DNA of 43,343 nucleotides from Streptomyces sp. Ru73 (GCF_002920575.1 NZ_PQSQ01000069.1:1-43343), one strand, 5' to 3'; positions 7,711 through 16,043 are shown, numbered from the stretch's first letter. Notes: generated by a model from the sequence alone, not told the origin. Translations and numbers: made by a program.

Positions 7711-8667
7711 TCAGCTGTCGCGGGGCTCCTTGCCGGTCGCGCCCACCGCCACGTTCGCGGGCACCTTGGCGAGCACCCGGCGGCGCCGCCAGAGCACGAT
7801 CGGCACCGCACCGGCCAGGCCCAGCGCCGCCGGCGCCGCGGCCATGGCCTGACTCAGGCCCGGCCGGTCGAAGGTGTCCGGCACCGGCAGCAGCGACCAC
7901 CGGTTGACCGGCCAGGCAATCGTGAACGCGCGGCCCACGACCTCGTCCTCCGACACCGTGCCGTTGCCCTTGAGATCCTGGTGGTAGCGCGAGTCCAGGG
8001 AGTCCTGGCGGTGGTCGCCCATCACCCAGATCCGGCCCTCGGGGACCTTGATCGGGCCGAAGGGCCGGTCACCGCACGGGGTGTTGCCCGGGAAGAGGTA
8101 CGCGTCCTCCTTGAGAGCCTTGCCGTTGACCTTCACCGGCCCGGTGCCCTTGCACTCCACCGTGTCGCCGCCGACCGCGATGACCCGCTTGATCAGGTCC
8201 TTCTCCTCGGCGGACGGCATCAGGCCGATCCAGCTGAGGACCTTCTGCACGGGGTTCGGCGCCGGGGTCGGCACCTCGTTGAGCCAGCCGCCCGGGTCGT
8301 GGAACACGACCACCTCGCCGCGCTCCGGCTTCGAGCCGAACCACGGGGTCAGCTTGTCCACCAGCACCCGGTCGCCACGCTGCAGGGTGTTCTGCATCGA
8401 GTCGGACGGGATCGAGAACGCCTGCACCAGGAAGGTCTTGATCACCAGTGCCAGCGCCAGCGCGATGAGGATCAGGAGCGGCAGCTCCTTCCAGAAGGAA
8501 CGCGGCTTCTTCTCCGTCGTCACGCCGCCGTTCTCCTCTTCCCTCTCCTGTCGCGCGTCGCGCGGCTGCTCCTGATACGCCGCGTCCGCTTCGGGGGACC
8601 TACCGCGCCCCTCTGGTTCTTCGGGCTCTTCGGTTCCGGACCGCGCGCCGACCGCCAAGTCCCCCAC
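7711..8667 (-). CDS. sipY: Type I signal peptidase (SipY-like)
   Basis: A 318-residue signal peptidase. It has a charged, Glu/Arg-rich cytoplasmic N-terminus (1-58), an anchor (61-84), catalytic Ser90 in SIPSDSM, general base Lys160 in DLIKRVIAVGGD, box E GDHRQDSLDSRYH and a C-terminal anchor (AMAAAPAALGLAGAVPIVLW) followed by RRRR. I chose the GTG at 8667 because AAGGAG lies five bases upstream; a second GTG at 8673 is in frame. The gene overlaps the end of sipX by 68 bp in another frame, so expression is probably coupled in a sipW-sipX-sipY operon, as described for S. lividans. In that species SipY is reported to be the main signal peptidase; whether this holds here is inference. Confidence 0.92.
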   Translation of the reverse strand: MGDLAVGARSGTEEPEEPEGRGRSPEADAAYQEQPRDARQEREEENGGVTTEKKPRSFWKELPLLILIALALALVIKTFLVQAFSIPSDSMQNTLQRGDRVLVDKLTPWFGSKPERGEVVVFHDPGGWLNEVPTPAPNPVQKVLSWIGLMPSAEEKDLIKRVIAVGGDTVECKGTGPVKVNGKALKEDAYLFPGNTPCGDRPFGPIKVPEGRIWVMGDHRQDSLDSRYHQDLKGNGTVSEDEVVGRAFTIAWPVNRWSLLPVPDTFDRPGLSQAMAAAPAALGLAGAVPIVLWRRRRVLAKVPANVAVGATGKEPRDS

Positions 8668-9721
8668 ATTCACTCCTTACTCCAAGCCGCCGCCTGCTCG
8701 TCAAACGGTGCAGGCCCACCACTCCCATAACGAGCGGGAGTTCCGCAGGGGTCGGGAGTACGGTCAAACCTTCGGGTGACACACTATGCGGCGCTACCGC
8801 CGCCGTCGCCGGTGCACCCGGCGCGTCGCGCACAGAAGCGTACGTATCGGGCTCTTCCAGGCGCCGCCAGTGTTTGAACGGCCAGGCGATCACCACGGCG
8901 CGGCCGACGACGCTGCTCTCCGCCACCGTGCCGCGGTACGGCTCGTCCAGGTGGAAGCGGGAGTCGGCGGAGTCGGACCGGTGGTCCCCCATCATGAAGA
9001 GCCGCCCGGTCGGCACGGTGACCTGGAACTTCAGCTGCGAGGGCGGATTGCCCGGGTGCACGTACGGCTCGCTCAGCGGGGTGCCGTTCACGGTGACCCG
9101 GCCGCTCTTGTCGCAGCACTTGACGGTGTCGCCGCCGACCGCGACCACCCGCTTGATCAGGTCCTGTTCGTCCGCCGACGGCAGCAGCCCGATGAAGGTG
9201 AGCGCTTCCTTGACCTGCTTCACGCCGACCGGGTCGTCGGCCACGGTGGTGCGCTCCCCCGCCAGCCAGTGGTTCGGGTCCTTGAAGACGACCACGTCCC
9301 CCCGGTGCGGCTCGGCGCCGAACCACGGGGTCAGCTTGTCGACGAGCACCCGGTCGCCGATCTGGATCGTCTGTTCCATGGAGCCCGAGGGGATGACGAA
9401 CGCCTGTACGAGGAACGTCTTCAGGACCAGCGCGATCGCCAGCGCCACCCCGATGAGGATCGGGATCTCCTTCAGGTACGACCGCTGTCTGCGCCTCTTG
9501 ATGCGCTTCGCCTGGCGTCTCCGTTCGGCGCGGCCGCCGGTCGCCGGCAGGGTCGTCCGTGTGGCGCCGTCACCGGTACGGACGTCCGTGCCGTAGGGGT
9601 CGTCGCCGGGCATGGCGGTACCGTGCGCGCCGTCCGCCGTGCCGTACGTGTCCGCACCCCGTGTCCCCTGTGGTGCGCCGTCTCTGTGGTGACCGTGGCG
9701 CGGGCGCCCTCTGTTACCCAT
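8600..9721 (-). CDS. sipX: Type I signal peptidase (SipX-like)
   Basis: A signal peptidase of 373 residues. The cytoplasmic N-terminus is unusually long (about 82 residues, ending in KRIKRRRQR). The membrane anchor is at 85-107, catalytic Ser114 lies in VIPSGSM, Lys190 in DLIKRVVAVGGD, and box E is MGDHRSDSADSR. The C-terminal part has only a short hydrophobic stretch (LPLVMGVVGL) and then a basic Arg/Gly-rich tail of about 30 residues, which is encoded where the gene overlaps sipY by 68 bp. The ATG at 9721 overlaps the sipW stop (ATGGGTAA, 8 nt). The catalytic dyad is intact. Confidence 0.92.
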   Translation of the reverse strand: MGNRGRPRHGHHRDGAPQGTRGADTYGTADGAHGTAMPGDDPYGTDVRTGDGATRTTLPATGGRAERRRQAKRIKRRRQRSYLKEIPILIGVALAIALVLKTFLVQAFVIPSGSMEQTIQIGDRVLVDKLTPWFGAEPHRGDVVVFKDPNHWLAGERTTVADDPVGVKQVKEALTFIGLLPSADEQDLIKRVVAVGGDTVKCCDKSGRVTVNGTPLSEPYVHPGNPPSQLKFQVTVPTGRLFMMGDHRSDSADSRFHLDEPYRGTVAESSVVGRAVVIAWPFKHWRRLEEPDTYASVRDAPGAPATAAVAPHSVSPEGLTVLPTPAELPLVMGVVGLHRLTSRRRLGVRSECGGLGGRRAVRNRRARRTRGAR

Positions 9722-10562
9722 GGGCCCCTGCCGCAGCCGGTATGCCGTCGAACGCGCGGGGCCGTTCCAAAGAGGTCCAGCGGCCGACGGGCCAGCCGAT
9801 CCAGTCGGCGCGGCCGATCACCTTGTCCAGGGGTACGGTGCCGCCGCCCGGGTCCCCGAGGTGGTCACGGGAGTCGCTCGACCGGGCGCGGTGGTCCCCC
9901 ATGACCCACAGCTTGCCTTCGGGGACGACCACGTCGAAGGGCACCTCCGAGGGGCTGTCCCCGGGGTGGATATAGGGCTCGTCCACCGGTTTGCCGTTCA
10001 CCTTGATCCGCCCCCGTTCGTCGCAGCAGGTCACCCGGTCCCCGCCGACGCCGATCACGCGCTTGATGTAGTCCGTCTCCGCGGCCGGCACCAGGCCCAC
10101 CGCGGCGCCGGCCCCGCGCAGCACACGCGTCACCGGGTTCCCCGCGGGCGCGTCCTGAACAAACGAGCCGGTGCCGTCGAACACGATGGCGTCGCCCCGC
10201 CGCGGCTCGCCGCCGAACCGGTACGCCAGCTTGTTCACCAGCACCCGGTCGCCGACCTGGAGGGTGTTCTCCATCGACGAGCTCGGGATGAGGAACGGCT
10301 GGACGACGAAGGCACTGAGCAGCCCCACGAACGCCAGGCAGGCCAGCACCAGCAGCACCGGGCCGCGCCGCGGCAGCGGGCGCTCAGCGGCCGCCTCGGG
10401 GCCTTCCTCGCGGCTCGTGGCGGGCTCCGCCGACGGGCCTTCGCCGGGCCGCTGCCGCCGCCGGAAAAAACGCGCGGAGCGCGACCCCTGCACCGCCCCT
10501 CGGTCAGGGGTGGGAGAGGAGTCGCGCTCCGGAAGCGTAGAAGGCTGTGCGTCGGTGTCCAT
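9714..10562 (-). CDS. sipW: Type I signal peptidase (SipW-like)
   Basis: The first of the four clustered signal peptidases, 282 residues. It has a charged cytoplasmic tail with RRRQRPG, one anchor (66-88), catalytic Ser96 in LIPSSSM, general base Lys167 in DYIKRVIGVGGD, and box E MGDHRARSSDSR. Unlike SipY and SipZ, no second hydrophobic segment is seen at the C-terminus, so it should be anchored only once; this matches what is described for S. lividans SipW. It begins 48 bp after the rplS stop codon and overlaps sipX by 8 bp. The start ATG at 10562 is the first in the frame. The name rests on cluster position and topology. Confidence 0.92.
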   Translation of the reverse strand: MDTDAQPSTLPERDSSPTPDRGAVQGSRSARFFRRRQRPGEGPSAEPATSREEGPEAAAERPLPRRGPVLLVLACLAFVGLLSAFVVQPFLIPSSSMENTLQVGDRVLVNKLAYRFGGEPRRGDAIVFDGTGSFVQDAPAGNPVTRVLRGAGAAVGLVPAAETDYIKRVIGVGGDRVTCCDERGRIKVNGKPVDEPYIHPGDSPSEVPFDVVVPEGKLWVMGDHRARSSDSRDHLGDPGGGTVPLDKVIGRADWIGWPVGRWTSLERPRAFDGIPAAAGAHG

Positions 10563-10610
10563 CGGGCCCAGAGCCTATCCGGCCGGGGTGTAAGGACACC
10601 GTACGGCTGC

Positions 10611-10958
10611 TCAGCTCTCGCGCTTCTCCTTGATCTTGGCGGCCTTGCCGCGCAGCTCGCGGAGGTAGTACAGCTTGGCGCGACGGACGTCACCGCGGGT
10701 CACGACCTCGATCTTCTCGACGATCGGGGTGTGCACCGGGAAGGTACGCTCGACGCCGACGGAGAAGCTGACCTTGCGGACCGTGAAGGTCTCGCGCACG
10801 CCGGCGCCCTGGCGGCGGATGACGACGCCCTTGAACTGCTGCACACGGGAGCGGTTGCCCTCGATGACGCGGACGTGGACGTTGACGGTGTCACCCGGGC
10901 GGAACGCGGGGATGTCCTCGCGCAGCGACGCGGCGTCGACGGAGTCGAGAAGGTGCAT
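10611..10958 (-). CDS. rplS: Large-subunit ribosomal protein L19
   Basis: Ribosomal protein L19 sits at the 30S-50S interface. The 115-residue protein has the typical length and the conserved blocks FRPGDTVNVHVRV, RVQQFKGVVI, GVRETFTVRK and VERTFPVHTP, and it ends in a basic tail (KAAKIKEKRES). The ATG at 10958 has AGTAGG upstream. A small perfect hairpin (CTGATG 10977-10982 and CATCAG 10991-10996) lies in the leader; I do not recognise a known ribosomal-protein leader. It follows trmD by about 150 bp and continues the rpsP-rimM-trmD-rplS order that is conserved across bacteria. Confidence 0.97.
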   Translation of the reverse strand: MHLLDSVDAASLREDIPAFRPGDTVNVHVRVIEGNRSRVQQFKGVVIRRQGAGVRETFTVRKVSFSVGVERTFPVHTPIVEKIEVVTRGDVRRAKLYYLRELRGKAAKIKEKRES

Positions 10959-11109
10959 GACCTACTGCTTTCTTCGCTGATGCCACAGGTCATCAGCGGA
11001 ATTCGTGATGATGGTTCGGAGGCCGAACGGAAGCCGTTCGGGTGCCGGTCCGTCGGGCGGGCGTCGTTCCCCCTGTGGCAGGGGCGCACGCCGGACGCAC
11101 AGCAGCGGC

Positions 11110-11925
11110 CTATTCTTCCACGGGCCCGGTCGTCCGCCCAAATCGGCCGTCCGGTCCGGGAGCCCACCCCAGGATGGAGAGGATCTCGCGGTCCTTCTTG
11201 TCGAAGGCGTCGGGGTCGGCGCGCTCGATGAGGTCCGGGCGGTTGCGGTCGGTACGGCGGAAGGCTTCGTCGCGCCGCCAGCGGGCGATCTTGCCGTGGT
11301 GGCCGCTGAGCAGCACCTCGGGGATGCCGCGGCCGCGCCACTCCGGGGGCTTGGTGTAGACCGGGCCCTCCAGGAGGTCTGCCATCGCCCCGGGGGCGAA
11401 GGAGTCGTCCTGGTGGGACGCGGCGTTGCCGAGCACCCCCGGGAGGAGCCGGGCGATGGCCTCGACCATCACCAGTACCGGAGCCTCGCCGCCGGCCAGC
11501 ACGTAGTCGCCGATGGAGACCTCACGGACGTCCAGCCGGTCGCCGTACTCCTCGATGACGCGGCGGTCGATGCCCTCGTAGCGGGCCGGGGTGAAGACCA
11601 GCCAGGGCTTCTCGGACAGCTCGACGGCGAGCTGCTGGGTGAAGGGGCGGCCGCTGGGCGTCGGAACGACGATCACCGGCTGCTCGCCCTCGGCGCCGGA
11701 TTCGATGATCGAGTCCAGTGCTTCGCCCCACGGCTCGGGCTTCATGACCATGCCGGGGCCGCCCCCGTAGGGGGTGTCGTCCACGGTGTTGTGCTTGTCG
11801 TACGTGAACTCGCGCAGGTCGTGGATGCGTACGTCCAGCTGGCCTCTGGCCCGTGCCTTGCCGACCAGGGAGACGTTCAGCGGTTCGAGGTACTCGGGGA
11901 AGATCGTGACGACGTCGAGGCGCAT
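11110..11925 (-). CDS. trmD: tRNA (guanine-37-N1)-methyltransferase TrmD
   Basis: TrmD methylates G37 next to the anticodon of certain tRNAs using S-adenosylmethionine, preventing +1 frameshifting. The 271-residue protein starts MRLDVVTIFPEYLEPL and has the trefoil-knot SAM-binding segments ARYEGIDRRVIEEYGD, SIGDYVLAGGEAPVLVMVEA and LLPGVLG. The catalytic-site block HQDDSF lies near residue 177, and GIPEVLLSGHHGKIARWRRD follows, as in the SpoU-unrelated TrmD family. The ATG at 11925 lies one base after the rimM stop, so the two are probably translationally coupled. The frame extends 28 codons upstream into rimM but without similarity. Confidence 0.96.
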   Translation of the reverse strand: MRLDVVTIFPEYLEPLNVSLVGKARARGQLDVRIHDLREFTYDKHNTVDDTPYGGGPGMVMKPEPWGEALDSIIESGAEGEQPVIVVPTPSGRPFTQQLAVELSEKPWLVFTPARYEGIDRRVIEEYGDRLDVREVSIGDYVLAGGEAPVLVMVEAIARLLPGVLGNAASHQDDSFAPGAMADLLEGPVYTKPPEWRGRGIPEVLLSGHHGKIARWRRDEAFRRTDRNRPDLIERADPDAFDKKDREILSILGWAPGPDGRFGRTTGPVEE

Positions 11926-11926
11926 G

Positions 11927-12583
11927 TCAGGCGTCCTCACCGCGCGGCGCCCGGCCGCCTTCCGCGTCCTCGCCGCCCCCGGCCGCCGGGGCGGCTTCGT
12001 CCGCCGCACCGTCTCCGGCCGCGGCGGAATCCGCTTCGGCCGCCGCCTCGCGGCTGGAGGCGACCTCCGCGCGGGCGTCGTCGAGCAGCCCGGGCGGCGG
12101 GGTGATCACCGCGCGCTGCTCCTCGAGGTCGATCTCCGGCACGATCTCCGCGACGAACGGGATCATGACCTGGCTGCCGTCGGGGCGGTCGACGATCAAC
12201 AGGTCGTGGTACGGCAGGTGGGAGATCTCCGCGATGCGGCCGACCTCCTCGCCGGACTCGGTCACCACGTCGAGGTCGATGAGCTGGTGGTCGTAGAACT
12301 CCTCGGGGTCCTCCGGAAGTTCCTGCGGGTCCACCTCGGCGATCAGGAGGGTGTTGCGCAGCGCCTCTGCGGCCGTGCGGTCCTTCACGCCCTCGAAGCG
12401 CAGCAGCAGCCGGCCGCTGTGCACGCGGCCGGTCTCGATGGTCAGCGGGCCGGCGGAGGCCGGGTCGGTGGTCAGGACCGCGCCCGGCGCGAGCCGCAGC
12501 TCGGGCTCGTCGGTGCGCACCTCCACCGTGACCTCGCCCTTGATGCCGTGGGCGCGCCCGATTCGCGCGACAACCAGCTGCAC
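11927..12583 (-). CDS. rimM: 16S rRNA processing factor RimM
   Basis: RimM binds ribosomal protein S19 and helps mature the 30S head. The N-terminal RimM domain starts VVARIGRAHGIKGEVTVEVR, and a PRC-barrel domain follows (DHQLIDLDVVTESGEEVGRI, then LPYHDLLIVDRPDGSQVMIP). The last 50 residues form an Ala/Glu/Gly-rich acidic tail (AAAEADSAAAGDGAADEAAP) that is longer than in most homologs and probably disordered. Total length is 218 residues. The ATG at 12583 follows a 168-bp gap after the KH gene that contains a strong hairpin, so a promoter or attenuation point is possible here. Confidence 0.95.
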   Translation of the reverse strand: MQLVVARIGRAHGIKGEVTVEVRTDEPELRLAPGAVLTTDPASAGPLTIETGRVHSGRLLLRFEGVKDRTAAEALRNTLLIAEVDPQELPEDPEEFYDHQLIDLDVVTESGEEVGRIAEISHLPYHDLLIVDRPDGSQVMIPFVAEIVPEIDLEEQRAVITPPPGLLDDARAEVASSREAAAEADSAAAGDGAADEAAPAAGGGEDAEGGRAPRGEDA

Positions 12584-12694
12584 GATTGCGCCTTGCCTTT
12601 CCTTGCGGCTGCTCCCCCGCCGCTCACGCGGAGGTGGTGTTCGCCATCGTGGTTTCTCGATTGAGGGTCGCGGCGGGCCGGAGGCCGCCGCAAA

Positions 12695-12740
12695 CCGGCA
12701 CGGGCCGGGGCGGGCCGAAGCCCTCCCCGGCCCGTGCCGG
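12695..12740 (-). terminator. Strong hairpin between the KH gene and rimM
   Basis: CCGGCACGGGCCGGGG (12695-12710) and CCCCGGCCCGTGCCGG (12725-12740) form a perfect 16-bp stem. The loop can fold further on the minus strand as GGGC-TTCG-GCCC, a stable tetraloop. It begins 12 bp after the KH gene stop and is followed by TTTG. It looks like an intrinsic terminator or attenuator that lowers transcription from rpsP-KH into rimM-trmD. Confidence 0.7.
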
Positions 12741-12751
12741 TGTTCCGATGC

Positions 12752-12991
12752 TCAGCGCACCTGGTCCACGTCGACGAGGTCGACGCGGATGCCGCGGCCG
12801 CCGAGGGCACCCACGACGGTACGCAGAGCGCGCGCGGTGCGGCCGTTGCGGCCGATCACCTTGCCGAGGTCGTCCGGGTGGACCCGGACCTCCAGGACGC
12901 GCCCGCGGCGCAGGTTGCGCGAGGCCACCTGAACGTCGTCGGGGTTGTCAACGATGCCTTTGACGAGGTGCTCAAGAGCCTCCTCGAGCAT
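12752..12991 (-). CDS. khpA: KH-domain RNA-binding protein (KhpA/YlqC family)
   Basis: A 79-residue protein that is essentially one KH domain. The GXXG loop reads GRNG within GKVIGRNGRTARALRTVV, preceded by LEVRVHPDDL. In Streptococcus and other Gram-positives the homolog KhpA pairs with KhpB and affects cell elongation and RNA binding; the role in Streptomyces is not established. The ATG at 12991 starts two bases after the rpsP stop, so the two genes are co-translated. The rpsP-KH-rimM-trmD order is typical for actinobacteria. Confidence 0.93.
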   Translation of the reverse strand: MLEEALEHLVKGIVDNPDDVQVASRNLRRGRVLEVRVHPDDLGKVIGRNGRTARALRTVVGALGGRGIRVDLVDVDQVR

Positions 12992-12993
12992 GC

Positions 12994-13437
12994 TCAGGCC
13001 TCGGTCGACTCGGACTTGGCCGTCTCGGCCTCGGCCTCGTCCGCCTTCTTGTCAGCCTTCTTGGCCTTGGGGGTGATGGCCTCACCCTTGGGCTCGTCAC
13101 CGGCCTCCTTGGCGGCGGCCTCGAAGAGGGCGCGCTTGTCGGCCTTGGGCTCGGCGACCTTCATCGGAGCCGGGGCCGGCAGGCCCTTGAACTTCTGCCA
13201 GTCGCCGGTGACCTTGAGGATGGCCATGACGGGCTCGGTCGGCTGCGCGCCGACACCCAGCCAGTACTGGACACGCTCGGAGTCGACCTCGATGCGCGAG
13301 GGGTTCTGCACCGGGTGGTACAGGCCGATCTCCTCGATGGCCCGGCCGTCACGGCGGGTGCGGGAGTCGGCAACGACGATGCGGTAGTGAGGCGAACGGA
13401 TCTTGCCCAGACGCTTCAGCTTGATCTTGACTGCCAC
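12994..13437 (-). CDS. rpsP: Small-subunit ribosomal protein S16
   Basis: Ribosomal protein S16 of the 30S body. The core (residues 1-85) begins AVKIKLKRLGKIRSPHYRIV after the initiator, with the conserved VADSRTRRDGRAIEEIGLYHP and VQYWLGVGAQPTEPV. An Ala/Lys/Glu-rich C-terminal extension of about 50 residues (PKAKKADKKADEAEAE) is common in Streptomyces. I start at the GTG at 13437, where the S16 pattern begins; AGGAG lies 12-16 bases upstream. The in-frame ATG further up gives a non-homologous extension. It is the first gene of the ribosome-maturation block. Confidence 0.95.
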   Translation of the reverse strand: MAVKIKLKRLGKIRSPHYRIVVADSRTRRDGRAIEEIGLYHPVQNPSRIEVDSERVQYWLGVGAQPTEPVMAILKVTGDWQKFKGLPAPAPMKVAEPKADKRALFEAAAKEAGDEPKGEAITPKAKKADKKADEAEAETAKSESTEA

Positions 13438-13651
13438 GGGAGTGGTGTCTCCTGGTGTTGACGTGGTTGGGCACAACGAGATGCCACGTGGGGTTGCGGT
13501 ACCCGAGTGCCCGATGGACGCGTCAGCCGGAGGAGAGAGGGGTCCTGTGCGGCTGTCGAGTACAGCTAGTCATTGTGCCATACGCGCACGGAGGGACCGA
13601 CCTCGGGCACCTCGTCCCCGTACTGGCCGGGGCCGGGGCGCCTCGCCCACC

Positions 13652-13702
13652 CGGAACCCCGGCCGGCCGCGGCCGCTGCGGGCGGCCGGCCGGGCCGTTC
13701 CG
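13652..13702 (-). terminator. Hairpin directly after the SprT-like gene
   Basis: CCCGGCCGGCCGC (13658-13670) and GCGGCCGGCCGGG (13682-13694) form a 13-bp stem. CGGAAC (13652-13657) and GTTCCG (13697-13702) extend it by six pairs across a small bulge. It starts one base after the stop codon of the SprT-like gene on the minus strand, as expected for a terminator that protects the rpsP promoter region. Confidence 0.65.
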
Positions 13703-13703
13703 G

Positions 13704-14291
13704 TCAGCCGACAGCGGCCACCTCGGGGATACGGAACGGCTTGCCGCAGCCGCCGCACATGATGGGGGCCTGGGCGAGCACGGAGGGGACGACCCGGACG
13801 TTGCGTCCGCAGTCGCAGACGGCCTTGACCCGCACGCCGCCACCGGAGGAGCCGTGCCGCGCCGCCGGGCCGCGGAAGCTCCGGCTGCTGTCGGCCGCGG
13901 TGGCGACGGTGTGCGCCTTGAGGGCTCTGCCGAGCCGCTCGATGGTGGGGCGGTACCGCCTTCTGGCTTCGGGGCTGAGCGTCACCAGGGAGAAGCCGCT
14001 GCTGGGGTGCGGCTCGTCGGCGTGGTCCAGGCCCAGCTCCTCGGCGATCGCCAGGAATCGGCGGTTGTGGTAGCGACCGGCGCGTGAGGTGTCGCGGACG
14101 CCGCGGGACGCGGCGATGCCGTGCACTGCCTCATGGAGCAGCCGTTCGAAGGAGAGTTCGGCGCCGCAGGCGGACGACGACTCTCCGATCAGGGATTCGG
14201 GCGCGGCCAAGTCCGGCAGCTCGGGATGGTGCCGTTGAATGTCGGCCCAAGCGAGCGCCAGCTCGGCGGCGAGAACAGGTGTCGTGCTCAC
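13704..14291 (-). CDS. SprT-like putative zinc metalloprotein
   Basis: A 195-residue protein with an HExxH zinc site: LLHEAVHGIA places His53, Glu54 and His57. A plausible third ligand, His75, lies in AGRYHNRRF. This is the layout of SprT-like domains. Near the C-terminus a zinc ribbon is seen (VCDCG, then CGGCGKPF). Similar proteins are annotated as SprT-like or hypothetical in Streptomyces; proteolytic activity is not shown. The start is a GTG at 14291 (GTGAGCACG) with no obvious ribosome binding site; no better start is visible. A terminator-like hairpin follows at once. It is transcribed away from the methyltransferase gene. Confidence 0.75.
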   Translation of the reverse strand: MSTTPVLAAELALAWADIQRHHPELPDLAAPESLIGESSSACGAELSFERLLHEAVHGIAASRGVRDTSRAGRYHNRRFLAIAEELGLDHADEPHPSSGFSLVTLSPEARRRYRPTIERLGRALKAHTVATAADSSRSFRGPAARHGSSGGGVRVKAVCDCGRNVRVVPSVLAQAPIMCGGCGKPFRIPEVAAVG

Positions 14292-14760
14292 GTCGTGACA
14301 ACGAGCCGGTGCCGCTCAGTGTTCCGATTCCGGGGCATCTCAAATAATTTGCACGTACCGGTCAGTTTCCGGTCATGCGCCGCACGGAGGGCGGGTGCGC
14401 AGTTCTCCGGAGGAGAGGCGCGACGGGCGCCCGTCCGGCCCGTACGGGGGCTACGACCGGCGCACCCCGAGGGGTGGACGGTGCGCGGGTCACCACGTGA
14501 CCGGAGCCCCGCGGGCCCCGGGAGAGCCGCTCCGCCTCATGGGCGGGCGGTGATCACCGTGATGCTACCCGTGCGGGCACGAGCGCCCGGCGCCGCCCCG
14601 TCCACGGCGTTCCGGACGCCCTACGGACGGGGGTACGAGAAGCCGTACGCCACCCGGGTGAGGGGTGCCGCGAACCGGATGAACCGCGTCACACAACGGC
14701 CGGCTCCGCATGCGCGGCCGGCCGGGTGGCGGCCTGAGGGCGCAAACGGGGGCGCGCGGT
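14292..14760. other. Long intergenic region upstream of the SprT-like and methyltransferase genes
   Basis: About 470 bp, extending with the next feature to the methyltransferase start. It holds an AT-rich patch near 14340 (CAAATAATTTGC) that could be part of a promoter, the repeated word ACCGGTCA/CCGGTCATG (14357-14377), and a hairpin GGCCGGC/GCCGGCC (14698-14704, 14717-14723). No open frame on either strand has protein character. Confidence 0.5.
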
Positions 14761-14809
14761 AGACAACCGGGCGCAACCCCTGGACTCTGGGATCGATGGG
14801 GGGTTGTCT
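14761..14809. promoter_or_regulatory. Inverted repeat upstream of the methyltransferase gene
   Basis: AGACAACC (14761-14768) and GGTTGTCT (14802-14809) form a perfect 8-bp inverted repeat with a 33-bp spacer, 82-130 bp upstream of the start codon. The spacing of about four helical turns between centres suggests two half-sites of one DNA-binding protein. I do not recognise the motif. Confidence 0.35.
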
Positions 14810-14890
14810 GGATCGGGGGGAACAGCGCGACAAAACGGGGGCGGAAGATCATTCCCATGCTCGGGCTCTCGGCGGATAGGGGCGCTTTCC

Positions 14891-15793
14891 ATGACACCCA
14901 CGCTCGTACAGCACGGCCTCCAGCGTTCCGGCCCTTCCGGTCACCCTGTACCGGACGGCACGGGTTCGCGGGCGCGCGCCCGTGACTGGGCCGAAATCCA
15001 GGAACGGATGCTGGTGCCGCTGTATGAGGCCGTGTACCAGCGTCTGGACGTCGGCCCGCACACGCGCCTCCTGGCACTGGGCTGTGGATCGGGGCTCGCA
15101 CTCCTGATGGCGGCCACCCGCGGCGCGCAGGTGAGCGGCGTGGACGTGGACGAGCCCCGCCTGCGGCTGGCGCGTGAGCGGCTGACTCCGGAGTCGGGCC
15201 TGGACGGGGCCCTGCGGACCGGCGATCCCGCCGCCCGGCTGGTGCACGGCGGGCCGGAGTGCATGGAGTCCGCCGAGGTGCGCCGCTTCAACCTGGTGAC
15301 GGCGTTCCACCCGGTGGGCTGCGCCAGCAGCGTGGAGGGGCTGGCCCCTTCCCTGCAGACCGCGACGGCGCTGGCCGAGCGCGGCAGCCCGGTGGTGCTG
15401 GGCGGCTGGGGCCCGGTGGAGAGGTGCGCGACGGTCGGGGTACTCCGAGTGGCGCAACGGCTGGCGGATCCTTCGCTCTCGCTCGAGCGGACTACCCCGC
15501 CCGGGCCGGGCGGCTGGCGTCCGAGCAGCCGTGACGACCTGGAGGAGCTGGCGGAGCGCGCGGGGCTGCGGCCGGACGGCTCGGGGCGGGTGGCCTGCCC
15601 GTTCGGGTACGCCGATCTGCCGAGCGCGATGCGCGGGCTGCTGTCGACGGGGCTGTTCGACGCGGCACTGGAGGTCGCGGACCCGTCTCAGGTGGAGAAG
15701 GAGCTGGCGGAGGCGCTGCACCCGTACCAGCGCCCGGACGGCACGGTCTGGATGCCCAACGTCTTCCGCTATCTGATCGCGCGGACGCGCTGA
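14891..15793 (+). CDS. SAM-dependent methyltransferase (class I)
   Basis: A 300-residue protein with a Rossmann-fold methyltransferase domain. Motif I is LLALGCGSGLALLMAA (residues 55-70 region), the acidic residue of motif II lies in VSGVDVDEPRLRLAR, and motif IV is close to FNLVTAFHPVG. The front (YEAVYQRLDVGP) and the C-terminal half (AEALHPYQRPDGTVWMPNVF) are conserved in Streptomyces homologs. The substrate is unknown. The ATG at 14891 has TAGGGG upstream. It is monocistronic on the plus strand, between the SprT-like gene and the yhf island, and probably belongs to the core genome. Motif IV lacks the NPPF-type signature of DNA methylases, so a small-molecule substrate is more likely. Confidence 0.82.
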   Translation: MTPTLVQHGLQRSGPSGHPVPDGTGSRARARDWAEIQERMLVPLYEAVYQRLDVGPHTRLLALGCGSGLALLMAATRGAQVSGVDVDEPRLRLARERLTPESGLDGALRTGDPAARLVHGGPECMESAEVRRFNLVTAFHPVGCASSVEGLAPSLQTATALAERGSPVVLGGWGPVERCATVGVLRVAQRLADPSLSLERTTPPGPGGWRPSSRDDLEELAERAGLRPDGSGRVACPFGYADLPSAMRGLLSTGLFDAALEVADPSQVEKELAEALHPYQRPDGTVWMPNVFRYLIARTR

Positions 15794-16043
15794 GCGCGGC
15801 CGGCCCGTCCGCGGCGCCGGTTTCCCACCACAGCTGCCGGAGAGGGGCGGACGTCGTTCGCCGAGGCGCCCGGCATGGTGTCGATGAGTCGACATGGTGC
15901 CGGTGAACGATCGCGAGTGCCGCCGAACGACGTCCGCGGCCTGCGTACCGCGCAGGTCGTGGTTCCGGCTCCCGACGTGTTCGGCCTCCCGCACCCGTAC
16001 CGCTCGCTCTGCGCCGTTCGCCGGTCCGGTCCGGAAAAATCAG
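15794..16043. other. Intergenic region before the yhf island
   Basis: Contains two short perfect hairpins: TGTCGA/TCGACA with a 4-nt loop (15879-15894) and CCTGCG/CGCAGG with a 5-nt loop (15940-15956). They may end the methyltransferase transcript. The yhfZ frame is open from 15894, but the translation there has no similarity to the family. Confidence 0.45.
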
